A program made the translations under genes and the position numbers. DNA of 36,816 nucleotides from an uncultured Bacteroidales bacterium (lineage in GTDB: Bacteria; Bacteroidota; Bacteroidia; Bacteroidales; Muribaculaceae), in assembly GCA_902776955.1 (NCBI GenBank), contig CACYSG010000020.1, positions 1 through 36,816 on the forward strand, read 5' to 3'. Each line of letters starts with the position of its first letter. The stretch's first letter is position 1. Below are positions 15,525 through 22,720 of this stretch, piece by piece. The notes beneath the pieces were generated by a model. It made no database searches, was not told the DNA's origin, and saw only the letters and a program-made list of their open reading frames with translations.

Positions 15525-15594
15525 CGGCCACGCCAAGGCGAGGCCCTACTGTGAGGATGCTTCCTCTAAACTCTAAACTGCGAGCGCAGCGAGC
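15525..15594 (-). repeat. Copies of the dispersed GC modules A and B at the pyrH 3' end
   Basis: Read on the minus strand, module B (15594 to 15563: GCTCGCTGCGCTCGCAG then TTTAGAGTTTAGAG) starts one base after the pyrH stop codon, and module A (15548 to 15525) follows. At 10405-10548 the order is A then B, so the modules are shuffled rather than copied as one block. Confidence 0.8.
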
Positions 15595-15595
15595 A

Positions 15596-16309
15596 TCACA
15601 GGGTGACGACGGTGCCGATGGGCTCGCCGCTCATCACCTTGCGGAGGTTGCCGACCACGTCCATGTTGAACACATGGATAGGCAGCTTGTTGTCGCGGGC
15701 CATCACGGTGGCGGTCATGTCCATGACCTTGAGGCCGCGGTTGTAGATCTCGTCATAGGTGATGCGGTCAAACTTGGTTGCCGTGGGGTCCTTCTCGGGG
15801 TCGGCGGTGTAGATGCCGTCCACGCGGGTACCCTTGAGCATGACGTCGGCCTCGACCTCGATGGCGCGCAGCGTGCTGCCCGTGTCGGTGGTGAAGAAGG
15901 GGCTGCCAGTACCGCAGGAGCAGATGGCGACCTTACCGGCCTGCATGGCCTCGATGGCGCGCCACTTGCTGTAAGGCTCACCGATGGGGAACATGCCGAT
16001 GGCGGTGAATACCTGTGCGGGCTGTCCGATGCCCTCAAGCGCCGATGAAAGCGCCAATGCGTTGATGACGGTGGCGAGCATACCCATCTGGTCGCCCTTG
16101 ACGCGGTCAAAGCCCTGGGCGGCACCCTTGAGGCCGCGGAAGATGTTACCGCCGCCCACGACGATGGCTACCTGTACGCCAGCGTCCACGATTTCCTTGA
16201 TCTGGGTGGCATAGTCGGCCACACGCTGCGGATCGATGCCGCTACTCTGTTCTGCTGCCAGCGACTCGCCGCTGAGCTTGAGCAATATGCGATGATAAAT
16301 AGGTTTCAT
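15596..16309 (-). CDS. pyrH: UMP kinase
   Basis: A 237-residue uridylate kinase of the amino-acid kinase fold, which phosphorylates UMP to UDP using ATP in pyrimidine biosynthesis. Family motifs are clear: KLSGES at residues 11-16 (phosphate loop), GGGNIFRG at 52-59, the UMP-site segment GTGSPFFTTDTGS at about 133-145, and TRVDGIYTADPEKDP. The bacterial enzyme is a hexamer controlled by GTP and UTP. The length is standard. It is preceded by a terminator-like hairpin (16337-16377), so it is separated from, or attenuated behind, the upstream TPR gene. frr and tsf, its usual neighbours in many bacteria, are not adjacent here. Confidence 0.97.
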   Translation of the reverse strand: MKPIYHRILLKLSGESLAAEQSSGIDPQRVADYATQIKEIVDAGVQVAIVVGGGNIFRGLKGAAQGFDRVKGDQMGMLATVINALALSSALEGIGQPAQVFTAIGMFPIGEPYSKWRAIEAMQAGKVAICSCGTGSPFFTTDTGSTLRAIEVEADVMLKGTRVDGIYTADPEKDPTATKFDRITYDEIYNRGLKVMDMTATVMARDNKLPIHVFNMDVVGNLRKVMSGEPIGTVVTL

Positions 16310-16336
16310 AGTTTCTTGGTTGATTATATTAGGATA

Positions 16337-16377
16337 TATAAAAAGAGTTGGTGCAAAACCAAGTTTTGACCAACTCT
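16337..16377 (-). terminator. Intrinsic terminator or attenuator in the pyrH leader
   Basis: On the minus strand AGAGTTGGT pairs with ACCAACTCT, and inside it CAAAAC pairs with GTTTTG around a TTG loop, one base bulged: about 15 base pairs followed directly by TTTTTATATA. It lies 33 bases after the TPR gene stop and 28 bases before the pyrH ATG. The stem contains TTGGTTTTGCACC, which resembles the local promoter core (TAnnTTTGCACC). Confidence 0.75.
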
Positions 16378-16410
16378 CTATTTTTGATGAATCATTGAGT
16401 TTCGGAGGAA

Positions 16411-17088
16411 TTACTTACCAGCAAGTGCATTAGCACGCTCCAAGTACTTGTCCACATTGAAACCGGTCTGCTGAGAATAAGCAGGATACTTGTCCTTGAT
16501 GGTCTGGTAGATGGCTGCCTCGTCGGCATACTTCTTCTGCTCATGCAGCACGGTAGCCTTCTTGAGCATGAAAGCCGGAGTATAAGCCTCGTTGTCACCC
16601 GACAGGCTGATGGCCTTGTCAAAGGCGCTCATTGCCTTGTCATACTTCTTGAGGTTCACGTAGCAGTCACCAAGCAGCGACTGGCTGGCCGGGCCGATCA
16701 GGTTACCGGCGGGATCAAAGTCCTCAAGGTGCTTTGCAGCCTTCTCATACTCACCCTTCTGGTACAGCAGGATGGCGGCGTTCAGGTGGGCGCGCTCGCC
16801 CGTCTTGTTGCCATACTCCTCGGCTACTTTCTCATATTCCTTCAGAGCCTCATCCTCGGTTCCAGTCATCAGGGCGATGTCGGCCTTGCCGATAGCTTCC
16901 TTGGCGTCGGCGATGCTCTTCTTGTGCAGGTAGATGTATCCTCCTGCCAGCAGGGCGATCAGCGCGATGGCGATCATTGCCCAACTAACGTACTTCTTGT
17001 TGTCCTCAATGCGTTGTGCCGCACTGGTGAGTGATTCGTTCACCTCTTCGAGCGTCGTGCGGGCACTTTGATTTTGTTTTTTTGCCAT
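16411..17088 (-). CDS. TPR-repeat inner-membrane protein (YfgM-like)
   Basis: A 225-residue protein with a short charged N-terminus, a single membrane helix at about residues 34-54 (WAMIAIALIALLAGGYIYLH) and a periplasmic part of tetratricopeptide repeats: A-L-K-E-Y-E-K-V-A-E-E-Y-G, Y-Q-K-G-E-Y-E-K-A-A-K-H-L, L-K-K-Y-D-K-A-M-S-A-F-D-K-A, H-E-Q-K-K-Y-A-D-E-A. The layout matches tetratricopeptide ancillary proteins such as YfgM, which assist secretion or envelope assembly. That role is by analogy only. It has its own promoter and a probable terminator before pyrH. Confidence 0.85.
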   Translation of the reverse strand: MAKKQNQSARTTLEEVNESLTSAAQRIEDNKKYVSWAMIAIALIALLAGGYIYLHKKSIADAKEAIGKADIALMTGTEDEALKEYEKVAEEYGNKTGERAHLNAAILLYQKGEYEKAAKHLEDFDPAGNLIGPASQSLLGDCYVNLKKYDKAMSAFDKAISLSGDNEAYTPAFMLKKATVLHEQKKYADEAAIYQTIKDKYPAYSQQTGFNVDKYLERANALAGK

Positions 17089-17129
17089 TTTATTGCGTTA
17101 ATTTAATGTTGTCTACAGTTTTGCGGGTG

Positions 17130-17137
17130 CAAAAGTA
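17130..17137 (-). promoter_or_regulatory. -7 promoter box TACTTTTG of the TPR gene
   Basis: The minus strand reads TACTTTTGCACCCGC, an exact TAnnTTTG followed by CACCC, 41 bases upstream of ATG 17088. Confidence 0.6.
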
Positions 17138-17468
17138 ATAGATATTCTTAACATTAAAAAACAAAAAGGCAACAATTTTTGATTTTTCAGCATTTTTGAT
17201 ACTTTCATTCGGGTTTTGCCACCATTCTCAATAGAATGTGCAGCCCAAGTTGAGTGGTTATTAATAAGCTGATTATTAGTATCTTAAGAAAGTTGCTTGT
17301 TAACAAATTGAATCCTTTATCAAAATGCCGTTCCATCTGACGAGCGATGGTTAAAAAATCTTAACCGATTGAAAATAAATAATTTATCGCCATCGATAGG
17401 CCTTGCGCGGCCTGCTCGTCGGCCTGAACGCTCAAGTCATGCGCCGCTGGACACTGATGCCTTTTTTT
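17138..17468. other. Gene-free intergenic region between divergent genes
   Basis: About 330 bases with no supportable ORF. It contains a small dyad, GGTTAA-6-TTAACC (17349-17366), a local GC-rich patch at 17400-17455 with no good hairpin and T run, and AT-rich flanks. I see no recognisable RNA family. A regulatory or small-RNA role cannot be excluded. Confidence 0.5.
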
Positions 17469-17500
17469 TTTGCAGTATTGAAAGCAATGATGTAACTTTG
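17469..17500 (+). promoter_or_regulatory. Promoter of the zinc-ribbon gene
   Basis: TTTG (17469-17472), 20 bases, TAACTTTG (17493-17500), followed by CACCC. Full consensus at ideal spacing; the leader is about 18 bases. Confidence 0.75.
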
Positions 17501-17524
17501 CACCCACATCTAGAATGATTTGAC

Positions 17525-18133
17525 ATGGAACTCAAGTGCCCACAATGCGGAAAATGGATGGCGGTATCACAAGAAGAACTTGTGCTACACGACTGTCAGA
17601 TTGTGTGTCCGCAATGCCTGGCAATCTGCCACTACGAGAACGGTGCGCTGGTCGTCAAGGATGACTCGGATGCGCCCTACCGGCACAACGCCAGCGTGAG
17701 CACCCAACCTGCCGACTCGACAAAGTACTGTCACAGCTGCGGGCGCAAGTTGCCCGAGGGCATCAGCTTCTGCCCCTACTGCGGCGTGGACCTGAAAACG
17801 CCGTTTGAAACCGAGCCTGAACCCGCTCCGGCTCCCGCAGTCAAGCACGAGGAACCCGTCCAGCAACCGGTTGCCCCCGCGCCCAGGCAAGAGGAGCGCG
17901 CCCCCGCCAGCCGCCCCGTGCAAGACCAGCCGATGCCGCAAACGTCCCAAGTCGAAGAGAAACTGCGCAACATCCCCCATCACTACAACGGGATGCCCTC
18001 CCGCATGCACATGAACGATGACCGGCCCAGCACGCCGTTCAAGGTCTTCGCCTATGCCATCATCGTCCTGCTGCTCATCCTGCTGGCCTACATCATCTAC
18101 TCGGGCCTCACCATCGAGCAACCCGCCATCTGA
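17525..18133 (+). CDS. Double zinc-ribbon protein with a C-terminal membrane anchor
   Basis: A 202-residue protein. An N-terminal ribbon (Cys5, Cys8, Cys28, Cys31, with extra Cys24 and Cys35) is followed by a second, canonical ribbon C-H-S-C ... C-P-Y-C (Cys69, 72, 83, 86). Residues 91-145 are a Pro/Ala/Glu-rich linker (PEPAPAPAVK). A membrane helix at about 174-193 (VFAYAIIVLLLILLAYIIY) lies near the C-terminus, so the ribbons probably face the cytoplasm as a tail-anchored protein. Zinc-ribbon anchors of this kind occur widely in Bacteroidota without known function. It lies 126 bases before obgE, which has its own promoter box, so coupling is uncertain. Confidence 0.82.
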   Translation: MELKCPQCGKWMAVSQEELVLHDCQIVCPQCLAICHYENGALVVKDDSDAPYRHNASVSTQPADSTKYCHSCGRKLPEGISFCPYCGVDLKTPFETEPEPAPAPAVKHEEPVQQPVAPAPRQEERAPASRPVQDQPMPQTSQVEEKLRNIPHHYNGMPSRMHMNDDRPSTPFKVFAYAIIVLLLILLAYIIYSGLTIEQPAI

Positions 18134-18232
18134 CGCGCGTTTCCCCACGCCGGCCACCCCACTAGCGGACTACTCTACCCCCCGTCAGGGAACAAGACTT
18201 ATCCATTGACCGCAATTATTGAAAAAAATCAT

Positions 18233-18240
18233 TATCTTTG
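18233..18240 (+). promoter_or_regulatory. -7 promoter box TATCTTTG of obgE
   Basis: Exact TAnnTTTG match 19 bases upstream of the ATG at 18260. It also decides the start: the frame is open from 18206, upstream of this box, and the extra residues do not belong to the Obg fold. Confidence 0.6.
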
Positions 18241-18259
18241 CAGAAAAATACAAACAGTC

Positions 18260-19483
18260 ATGGCAGAAAGCAATTTTATAGATTATGTGAAGATATTGTG
18301 CCGCAGCGGTAAGGGCGGCGCCGGTTCGGCGCATCTGCACCGCGCGAAGTATGTCCCCAAGGGCGGGCCCGACGGTGGCGACGGCGGTCGCGGCGGGCAC
18401 ATCTTCCTCAAGGGCAACCGCAACCTGTGGACACTCATTCACCTGAAGTATCAACGCCACGTGTTCGCCACCGACGGCCAGTCGGGCGGCGAGAACCAGT
18501 GTACCGGCAAGGATGGCGAGGACCGCACGATCGAGGTGCCCTGCGGAACGGCGGTCTATGACGCCGAGACGGGGCAGTTCCTGTGTGACGTGACCCAGGA
18601 CGGACAGGTCGTGCGCCTGCTGCGCGGCGGCCGCGGCGGACTGGGCAACCAGCACTTCAAGACCGCGACGCGCCAGACGCCGCGCTTTGCCCAGCCCGGC
18701 GAGAAAGGCGTGGAGAAGGCTGTCATCCTGGAGCTCAAGCTGCTGGCCGACGTGGGCCTCGTGGGCTTCCCCAATGCGGGAAAATCGACCCTGCTGAGCG
18801 TCATCAGCGCCGCCAAGCCCAAGATTGCCAACTACCCCTTCACGACGCTGGAGCCCAATCTGGGCATCGTCTCCTATCGCGGCCAGCAATCGTTTGTCAT
18901 GGCCGATATCCCCGGTATCATCGAGGGTGCCAGCGAGGGACGCGGCCTGGGCCTGCGCTTCCTGCGCCACATCGAGCGCAACGCCGTGCTGCTGTTCATG
19001 GTGCCTGCCGACAGCGACGACATCCGCAAGGAGTATGACATCCTGTGCCACGAGCTCGAGACCTTCAACCCCGACCTGGTAACAAAACCCCGCGTGCTCG
19101 CCATCACCAAGTGTGACATGCTCGACGAGGAACTCATCGAGCAGATGCGACCCGAGGTGCCCGACGACGTGCCCTGCGTGTTCATCTCCAGCGTGGCCCA
19201 GATGGGACTTACCGAACTCAAGGACCTGCTGTGGCGCACCATCAACGACGAGCGCAACCGCATCCCCGAGACACCAACAAACCGCGACCTTGACGAGCGC
19301 CACCGCGAGCAGGCCGAGGACAACTTCATCTTCGGCGCCGACGACCTGGAGGACGAGGCACCCGACGCCGGTGGCAAGATGGTCGATTCGGGCTCCAAGC
19401 AATGGAGCGAGGAATACTGGGAAAGCGACTACGAGGACGAGAACAAAGACTTCCAAGTCGTCAGCGACCCCGACGAAGAATAA
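18260..19483 (+). CDS. obgE: GTPase ObgE/CgtA
   Basis: A 407-residue Obg-family GTPase involved in late 50S ribosome assembly and growth control. The N-terminal Gly-rich Obg fold (residues 1-160) contains [13 protein letters not shown] near 35-47 and [15 protein letters not shown] near 121-134. The G domain has G1 GFPNAGKS at 169-176, G2 around [10 protein letters not shown]3 DIPG at 216-219 and G4 TKCD. The C-terminus is a long acidic tail (about 60 residues rich in Asp/Glu), common in Bacteroidota Obg proteins. The start is ATG 18260 ([12 protein letters not shown]). An exact 17 bp hairpin and TTTAGAG tail follow the stop. Confidence 0.97.
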   Translation: MAESNFIDYVKILCRSGKGGAGSAHLHRAKYVPKGGPDGGDGGRGGHIFLKGNRNLWTLIHLKYQRHVFATDGQSGGENQCTGKDGEDRTIEVPCGTAVYDAETGQFLCDVTQDGQVVRLLRGGRGGLGNQHFKTATRQTPRFAQPGEKGVEKAVILELKLLADVGLVGFPNAGKSTLLSVISAAKPKIANYPFTTLEPNLGIVSYRGQQSFVMADIPGIIEGASEGRGLGLRFLRHIERNAVLLFMVPADSDDIRKEYDILCHELETFNPDLVTKPRVLAITKCDMLDEELIEQMRPEVPDDVPCVFISSVAQMGLTELKDLLWRTINDERNRIPETPTNRDLDERHREQAEDNFIFGADDLEDEAPDAGGKMVDSGSKQWSEEYWESDYEDENKDFQVVSDPDEE

Positions 19484-19486
19484 GCA

Positions 19487-19558
19487 TTCAAGCTGATAAA
19501 AGCTCACTAGCGCTTTTATCAGCTTGAAGTTTAGAGTTTAGGGTTTAGAGTTTAGAGA
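19487..19558 (+). terminator. TTCAA-hairpin plus TTTAGAG tail at the obgE 3' end
   Basis: Three bases after the stop, TTCAAGCTGATAAAAGC (19487-19503) pairs perfectly with its complement at 19512-19528 around an 8-base loop. GTTTAGAGTTTAGGGTTTAG and more TTTAGAG follow directly. Same architecture as 12616-12678 and 23638-23713. Confidence 0.75.
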
Positions 19559-19584
19559 TAGCGTGATGTCGTTTTCCCGCTTGA

Positions 19585-19691
19585 TGAACGCGGATGCCTA
19601 TCTTTTATCTTTTATCTTTTATCTCTTATCTTTTATCTTTTATCTTTTATCTTTTATCTCTTATCTTTTATCTTTTATCTCTTATCTCTCT
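19585..19691 (-). repeat. (GATAAAAG/GATAAGAG)n tandem repeat after a stop codon
   Basis: Read on the minus strand, the tract begins 6 bases after the stop of the short kinase gene (19698) and contains about 12 units of GATAAAAG or GATAAGAG, ending in GGCATCCGCGTT (19598-19587). That 12-mer also follows the tract at 10240-10316. Confidence 0.85.
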
Positions 19692-19697
19692 CTTGCG

Positions 19698-20744
19698 TTA
19701 TTTTCCCTCGTTGGAGAGGAGGAAGCGGCGCTTGGGGGCGATGCGGTCAAAGTCTTCCTTGGTCAACGGGGCGATGCGGTTGAGCACGGCCGACAGGCGT
19801 TGAGCGATCTTGAACTCCACGGGCTCGCTCTCGGGCACCTCACACAGCAGCTGCGACACGCGTGACTTGATGGCCGAAAACTCAAACACCATCGAGGTGT
19901 TGAACCAGGCGTCAGCATGGCTGGCAAAGGGCAGGATCCACAGGTTCTCGCCGCGCAGCACGCCGGGCCACCACTGGAGGGTCTGCAGGGCACTGGCACC
20001 ACGGCTGTTATAGTCACGATAGATGCGGCGCAGCAGGCGGTTATCGTGTTCGTCAAGGCCGGTTTTCTCGCCATAGTAGATGGTCGCCTGGGCGGTGACA
20101 AAGAGGCGGAATTTCAGTTCCTCGGGGATGTCGGGGATGAGCAGGGGGTTGAGCGCGTGCAGGCCCTCGAGGAACAGGAGGCTGTTGCTCTCGAGCTTGA
20201 GGGTGTTGCCGCGGTAGGTGCGCTCGCCCTTGACGTAGTCATAGGTGGGCATCGACACCTGGTCACCGGCCAGCAGGCTGGACACATCGCGGCTCAACTG
20301 CTTCAGGTCCAGGCCGTAGAATGACTCGTAATCAATATCGCCGTTGGGGTCGAGGGGGCGCTGGTCGAGGTTGAGGAAATAGTTATCAAGCGAGACCACG
20401 CAGGGCTGGATGCCGTTGTCCCTGAGCATGTGGTTGAGAAAGCGCGAGGTGGTCGTCTTGCCCGAGCAGGAGGGGCCGGCGACAAGGACGATGCGCAGCT
20501 GCTCCTGATGGAAGCGGCGGGTGATCTCGGTTGTGATGCGCTCCAGGCGGCGGCTGTGCTGCACCTCGTCCTCGGCGATAAGGTCGGGTGCCATGCCCTG
20601 GGATATCACCTCGTTGAACAAGGCGATACCGTCCTGCCCCTGTGACTCCATGCGGCGGATGTCACCGCAGAATTCCTCCAGGGACAAGTGATGGCCATTG
20701 CCGTTATTTTCCTGTTGAGCGACGCTCGCTGTATTGTCAGTCAT
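19698..20744 (-). CDS. Uridine kinase-like nucleoside kinase, short paralogue
   Basis: A 348-residue P-loop kinase of the phosphoribulokinase/uridine kinase family (PF00485). Walker A is GPSCSGKTT at residues 90-98; the uridine-kinase type S-L-D-N-Y-F substrate segment and D-I-D-Y-E-S-F-Y-G follow. It is clearly homologous along its length to the C-terminal half of the next gene (20843-22534): both have LDNYF, a LLAGxxVxxPTYxx stretch, GNTLKL, and NRLLRRIxRDxxxRG. It lacks the N-terminal TGS-like region of that protein. The probable activity is phosphorylation of uridine/cytidine or another nucleoside. It lies in tandem with its paralogue, separated by a terminator. Confidence 0.87.
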   Translation of the reverse strand: MTDNTASVAQQENNGNGHHLSLEEFCGDIRRMESQGQDGIALFNEVISQGMAPDLIAEDEVQHSRRLERITTEITRRFHQEQLRIVLVAGPSCSGKTTTSRFLNHMLRDNGIQPCVVSLDNYFLNLDQRPLDPNGDIDYESFYGLDLKQLSRDVSSLLAGDQVSMPTYDYVKGERTYRGNTLKLESNSLLFLEGLHALNPLLIPDIPEELKFRLFVTAQATIYYGEKTGLDEHDNRLLRRIYRDYNSRGASALQTLQWWPGVLRGENLWILPFASHADAWFNTSMVFEFSAIKSRVSQLLCEVPESEPVEFKIAQRLSAVLNRIAPLTKEDFDRIAPKRRFLLSNEGK

Positions 20745-20799
20745 AACTTTCGGTGTTGATATAGTAATTATCGTATTAATGTGCTGTATATTAAAAGTT

Positions 20800-20834
20800 T
20801 GTGGGCCCTGTTGCGCATCACAACAGGGCCCACA
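20800..20834 (-). terminator. Intrinsic terminator between the two kinase genes
   Basis: TGTGGGCCCTGTTG (20800-20813) pairs perfectly with CAACAGGGCCCACA (20821-20834), a 14 bp GC-rich stem 8 bases after the long kinase stop. On the minus strand AACTTTTAATATA follows. It should separate the expression of the two kinases, although no exact TAnnTTTG box lies before the short one. Confidence 0.75.
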
Positions 20835-20842
20835 TGGTCTCG

Positions 20843-22534
20843 CTAGTAGTGGAAGCTGCTACCTCCCAGGAATTCACGCAGCAAGCTCGTACTGGGTATG
20901 TCTTTCTCATCCAGGGGCTCGAAGTAGCTGAGGAACTTCATTAAGCGCGAAGCCTCGGCATACTCGGGAGCGCTGGTGGGAACCTGCTGCAGGATGGGCA
21001 GCGCGTAGTTTTTCATCACCGCCAACTCAAACAGCAGTGATGAGTTGAACATCGCGTCGGCATTCTCGTGGAAGGGCATGATCCACTTGTCCTCGCCACG
21101 GCGCACACTGGGCCAGCGGCGGATGGTATCCCTGGCGTCGACACCACGATACTTGTGGTCGCGGATGATGCGGCGCAGCAAGCGGTTGTCGTAGGTGCCT
21201 ATCCAGTTGTGGTCGTCGATGTTGAGCGTGGTGAGCGCTGACACAAAGATGCGGAACTTCTGCTCATCGGGTATCGAGCGCGTGAGCTCGGGATTGAGGC
21301 CGTGAATGCCTTCCATGAGCAGGATATCGCCGTCTCCCAGCTTGAGGGTGTTGCCCAGGTACTCACGTTTCCCATCCTTGAAGTTATAGGTGGGCAGAGC
21401 CACCTCCTTGCCGGCAAGCAGGTCGGTCACGTCCTGGTTGAACTTATCAAGGTCGAGGGCGTAAAGCGACTCGTAGTCCTTTTCGTTCTTGTTGGTCTCG
21501 TCAAGGGGCGTATCATCACGATTGACGAAGTAGTTGTCCAGCTCGATGACCTTGGGCACAATGCAGTTGGCGACAAGCTGGATGGCAAGGCGCTTAGACG
21601 AGGTGGTCTTACCGCTCGACGACGGCCCGGCGATGAGCACCACGCGGGCACCGCCCTCGTGATAGCGGCGGGTGATCTCGTCGGCAATCTGGATGAAGTG
21701 CTTGTTGTGCAGCGCCTCAACGACGTTGATGAGCAAGGGCGCGAAGCCGGCCCTGATGGCGTGGTTGAGCTCGCCGACGTCACCCAGACGGATAATCTTG
21801 TTGAAGTTGATGTAGTCGGTGAAGGCCTGGAACAACTTGGGCTGAGGCTCCCAGGAGGCCACCCGGGTGATGTCCTTGCGGTCGGGTCCCAGCAGGAGCA
21901 TGCCTTTCTCATAGGGCACCAGGTCAAACACGCTTAAGATTCCCGTCGAGGGAACCAGCGGCCCGTAGAAACTGTCGACGATGTCGTCGAGCTTGTAATA
22001 GACGGTGTAGAGCTGGTTGATGCCCTCAAGCACGCGCACCTTGTCCTTGAGGCCCTGCTTGCGGAACATCTCGATGACATCGGTCGTCAAGCGCTCGCGG
22101 CGCAGGAAGGGCAGGTCGGCAGCGATAATCTCGCCCATGCGCTGCTTGAGCTGGGCGATGACCTCGGGGGTGACGAACTCCTCCTCGTGCTTGATCTGGC
22201 AGTAGTGGCCGTTGCTGATGCTGTGCTGGATGCACAGTCGCTTGCCGGGGTACAGGTCGTTCAGGGCCTTGTACAGCACCATGCACAACGACCGCGTGAA
22301 CACGCGGTAACCCGCATTGCTGGTGATATCGATGAACTCAACGTGCTTGGGGGAGAAAACAGGATAGTGCAAATCCTCGACCTTATTATTCACCAGCACA
22401 CACACAGCATCGCCTTGGAGGTCAAGCCGCCCCTTGATGGTCTCATAGAGGTCGATGAGCGCTTCGCCACCGTCGATGTTGATATACTCGTTGGTGTTCT
22501 TGCAGAACACTTTGAGTTCATCGTACTTTTTCAT
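20843..22534 (-). CDS. TGS-domain nucleoside kinase (uridine kinase-like)
   Basis: A 563-residue protein. The N-terminal part (about 1-70) resembles a TGS domain. It is followed by a segment like the second additional domain of threonyl-tRNA synthetase (IQHSISNGHYCQI near 102-114). The C-terminal half is a phosphoribulokinase/uridine kinase domain with Walker A GPSSSGKTT at 303-311 and I-E-L-D-N-Y-F-V-N. This architecture is widespread in Bacteroidota and Firmicutes as a 'nucleoside kinase'; the exact nucleoside is unsettled. The frame is open to a GTG at 22567, but the -7 box at 22567-22574 overlaps that codon, so the ATG at 22534 (MKKYDELKVFCKN) is the start. Confidence 0.9.
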   Translation of the reverse strand: MKKYDELKVFCKNTNEYINIDGGEALIDLYETIKGRLDLQGDAVCVLVNNKVEDLHYPVFSPKHVEFIDITSNAGYRVFTRSLCMVLYKALNDLYPGKRLCIQHSISNGHYCQIKHEEEFVTPEVIAQLKQRMGEIIAADLPFLRRERLTTDVIEMFRKQGLKDKVRVLEGINQLYTVYYKLDDIVDSFYGPLVPSTGILSVFDLVPYEKGMLLLGPDRKDITRVASWEPQPKLFQAFTDYINFNKIIRLGDVGELNHAIRAGFAPLLINVVEALHNKHFIQIADEITRRYHEGGARVVLIAGPSSSGKTTSSKRLAIQLVANCIVPKVIELDNYFVNRDDTPLDETNKNEKDYESLYALDLDKFNQDVTDLLAGKEVALPTYNFKDGKREYLGNTLKLGDGDILLMEGIHGLNPELTRSIPDEQKFRIFVSALTTLNIDDHNWIGTYDNRLLRRIIRDHKYRGVDARDTIRRWPSVRRGEDKWIMPFHENADAMFNSSLLFELAVMKNYALPILQQVPTSAPEYAEASRLMKFLSYFEPLDEKDIPSTSLLREFLGGSSFHY

Positions 22535-22566
22535 AAAATACGCAATGCTTACGGGTTTATAAGCCA

Positions 22567-22574
22567 CAAAGGTA
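22567..22574 (-). promoter_or_regulatory. -7 promoter box TACCTTTG of the long kinase gene
   Basis: Exact TAnnTTTG match on the minus strand, 32 bases upstream of ATG 22534. It rules out the GTG at 22567 as a start. Confidence 0.55.
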
Positions 22575-22680
22575 GTAATAATTCCTTAAAAACGGTAAGA
22601 TTTGGGCAAGAAACAAGACAAGAAAGGCCAAAAAAACATTATTTTTGGCATTACAACGGGCAGATTTGAATTGAATTGCT

Positions 22681-22688
22681 TACCTTTG
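22681..22688 (+). promoter_or_regulatory. -7 promoter box TACCTTTG of the UlaG-like gene
   Basis: Exact TAnnTTTG match 32 bases upstream of the ATG at 22721. It is divergent from the kinase promoter about 110 bases away. Confidence 0.55.
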
Positions 22689-22720
22689 GGCTCCAAGAAT
22701 AATATTGAAAATCCATCAAG

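Noticed and set aside
17349-17366. Dyad GGTTAA-6-TTAACC in the gap before the zinc-ribbon gene as an operator or small-RNA terminator
   Set aside because: Short, AT-rich and not near either promoter box; mentioned only as part of the gap description.
19563-19865. Plus-strand frame with repeated YLLSFIFYLLSF, like a membrane protein
   Set aside because: It is a translation of the GATAAAAG tandem repeat read on the opposite strand.
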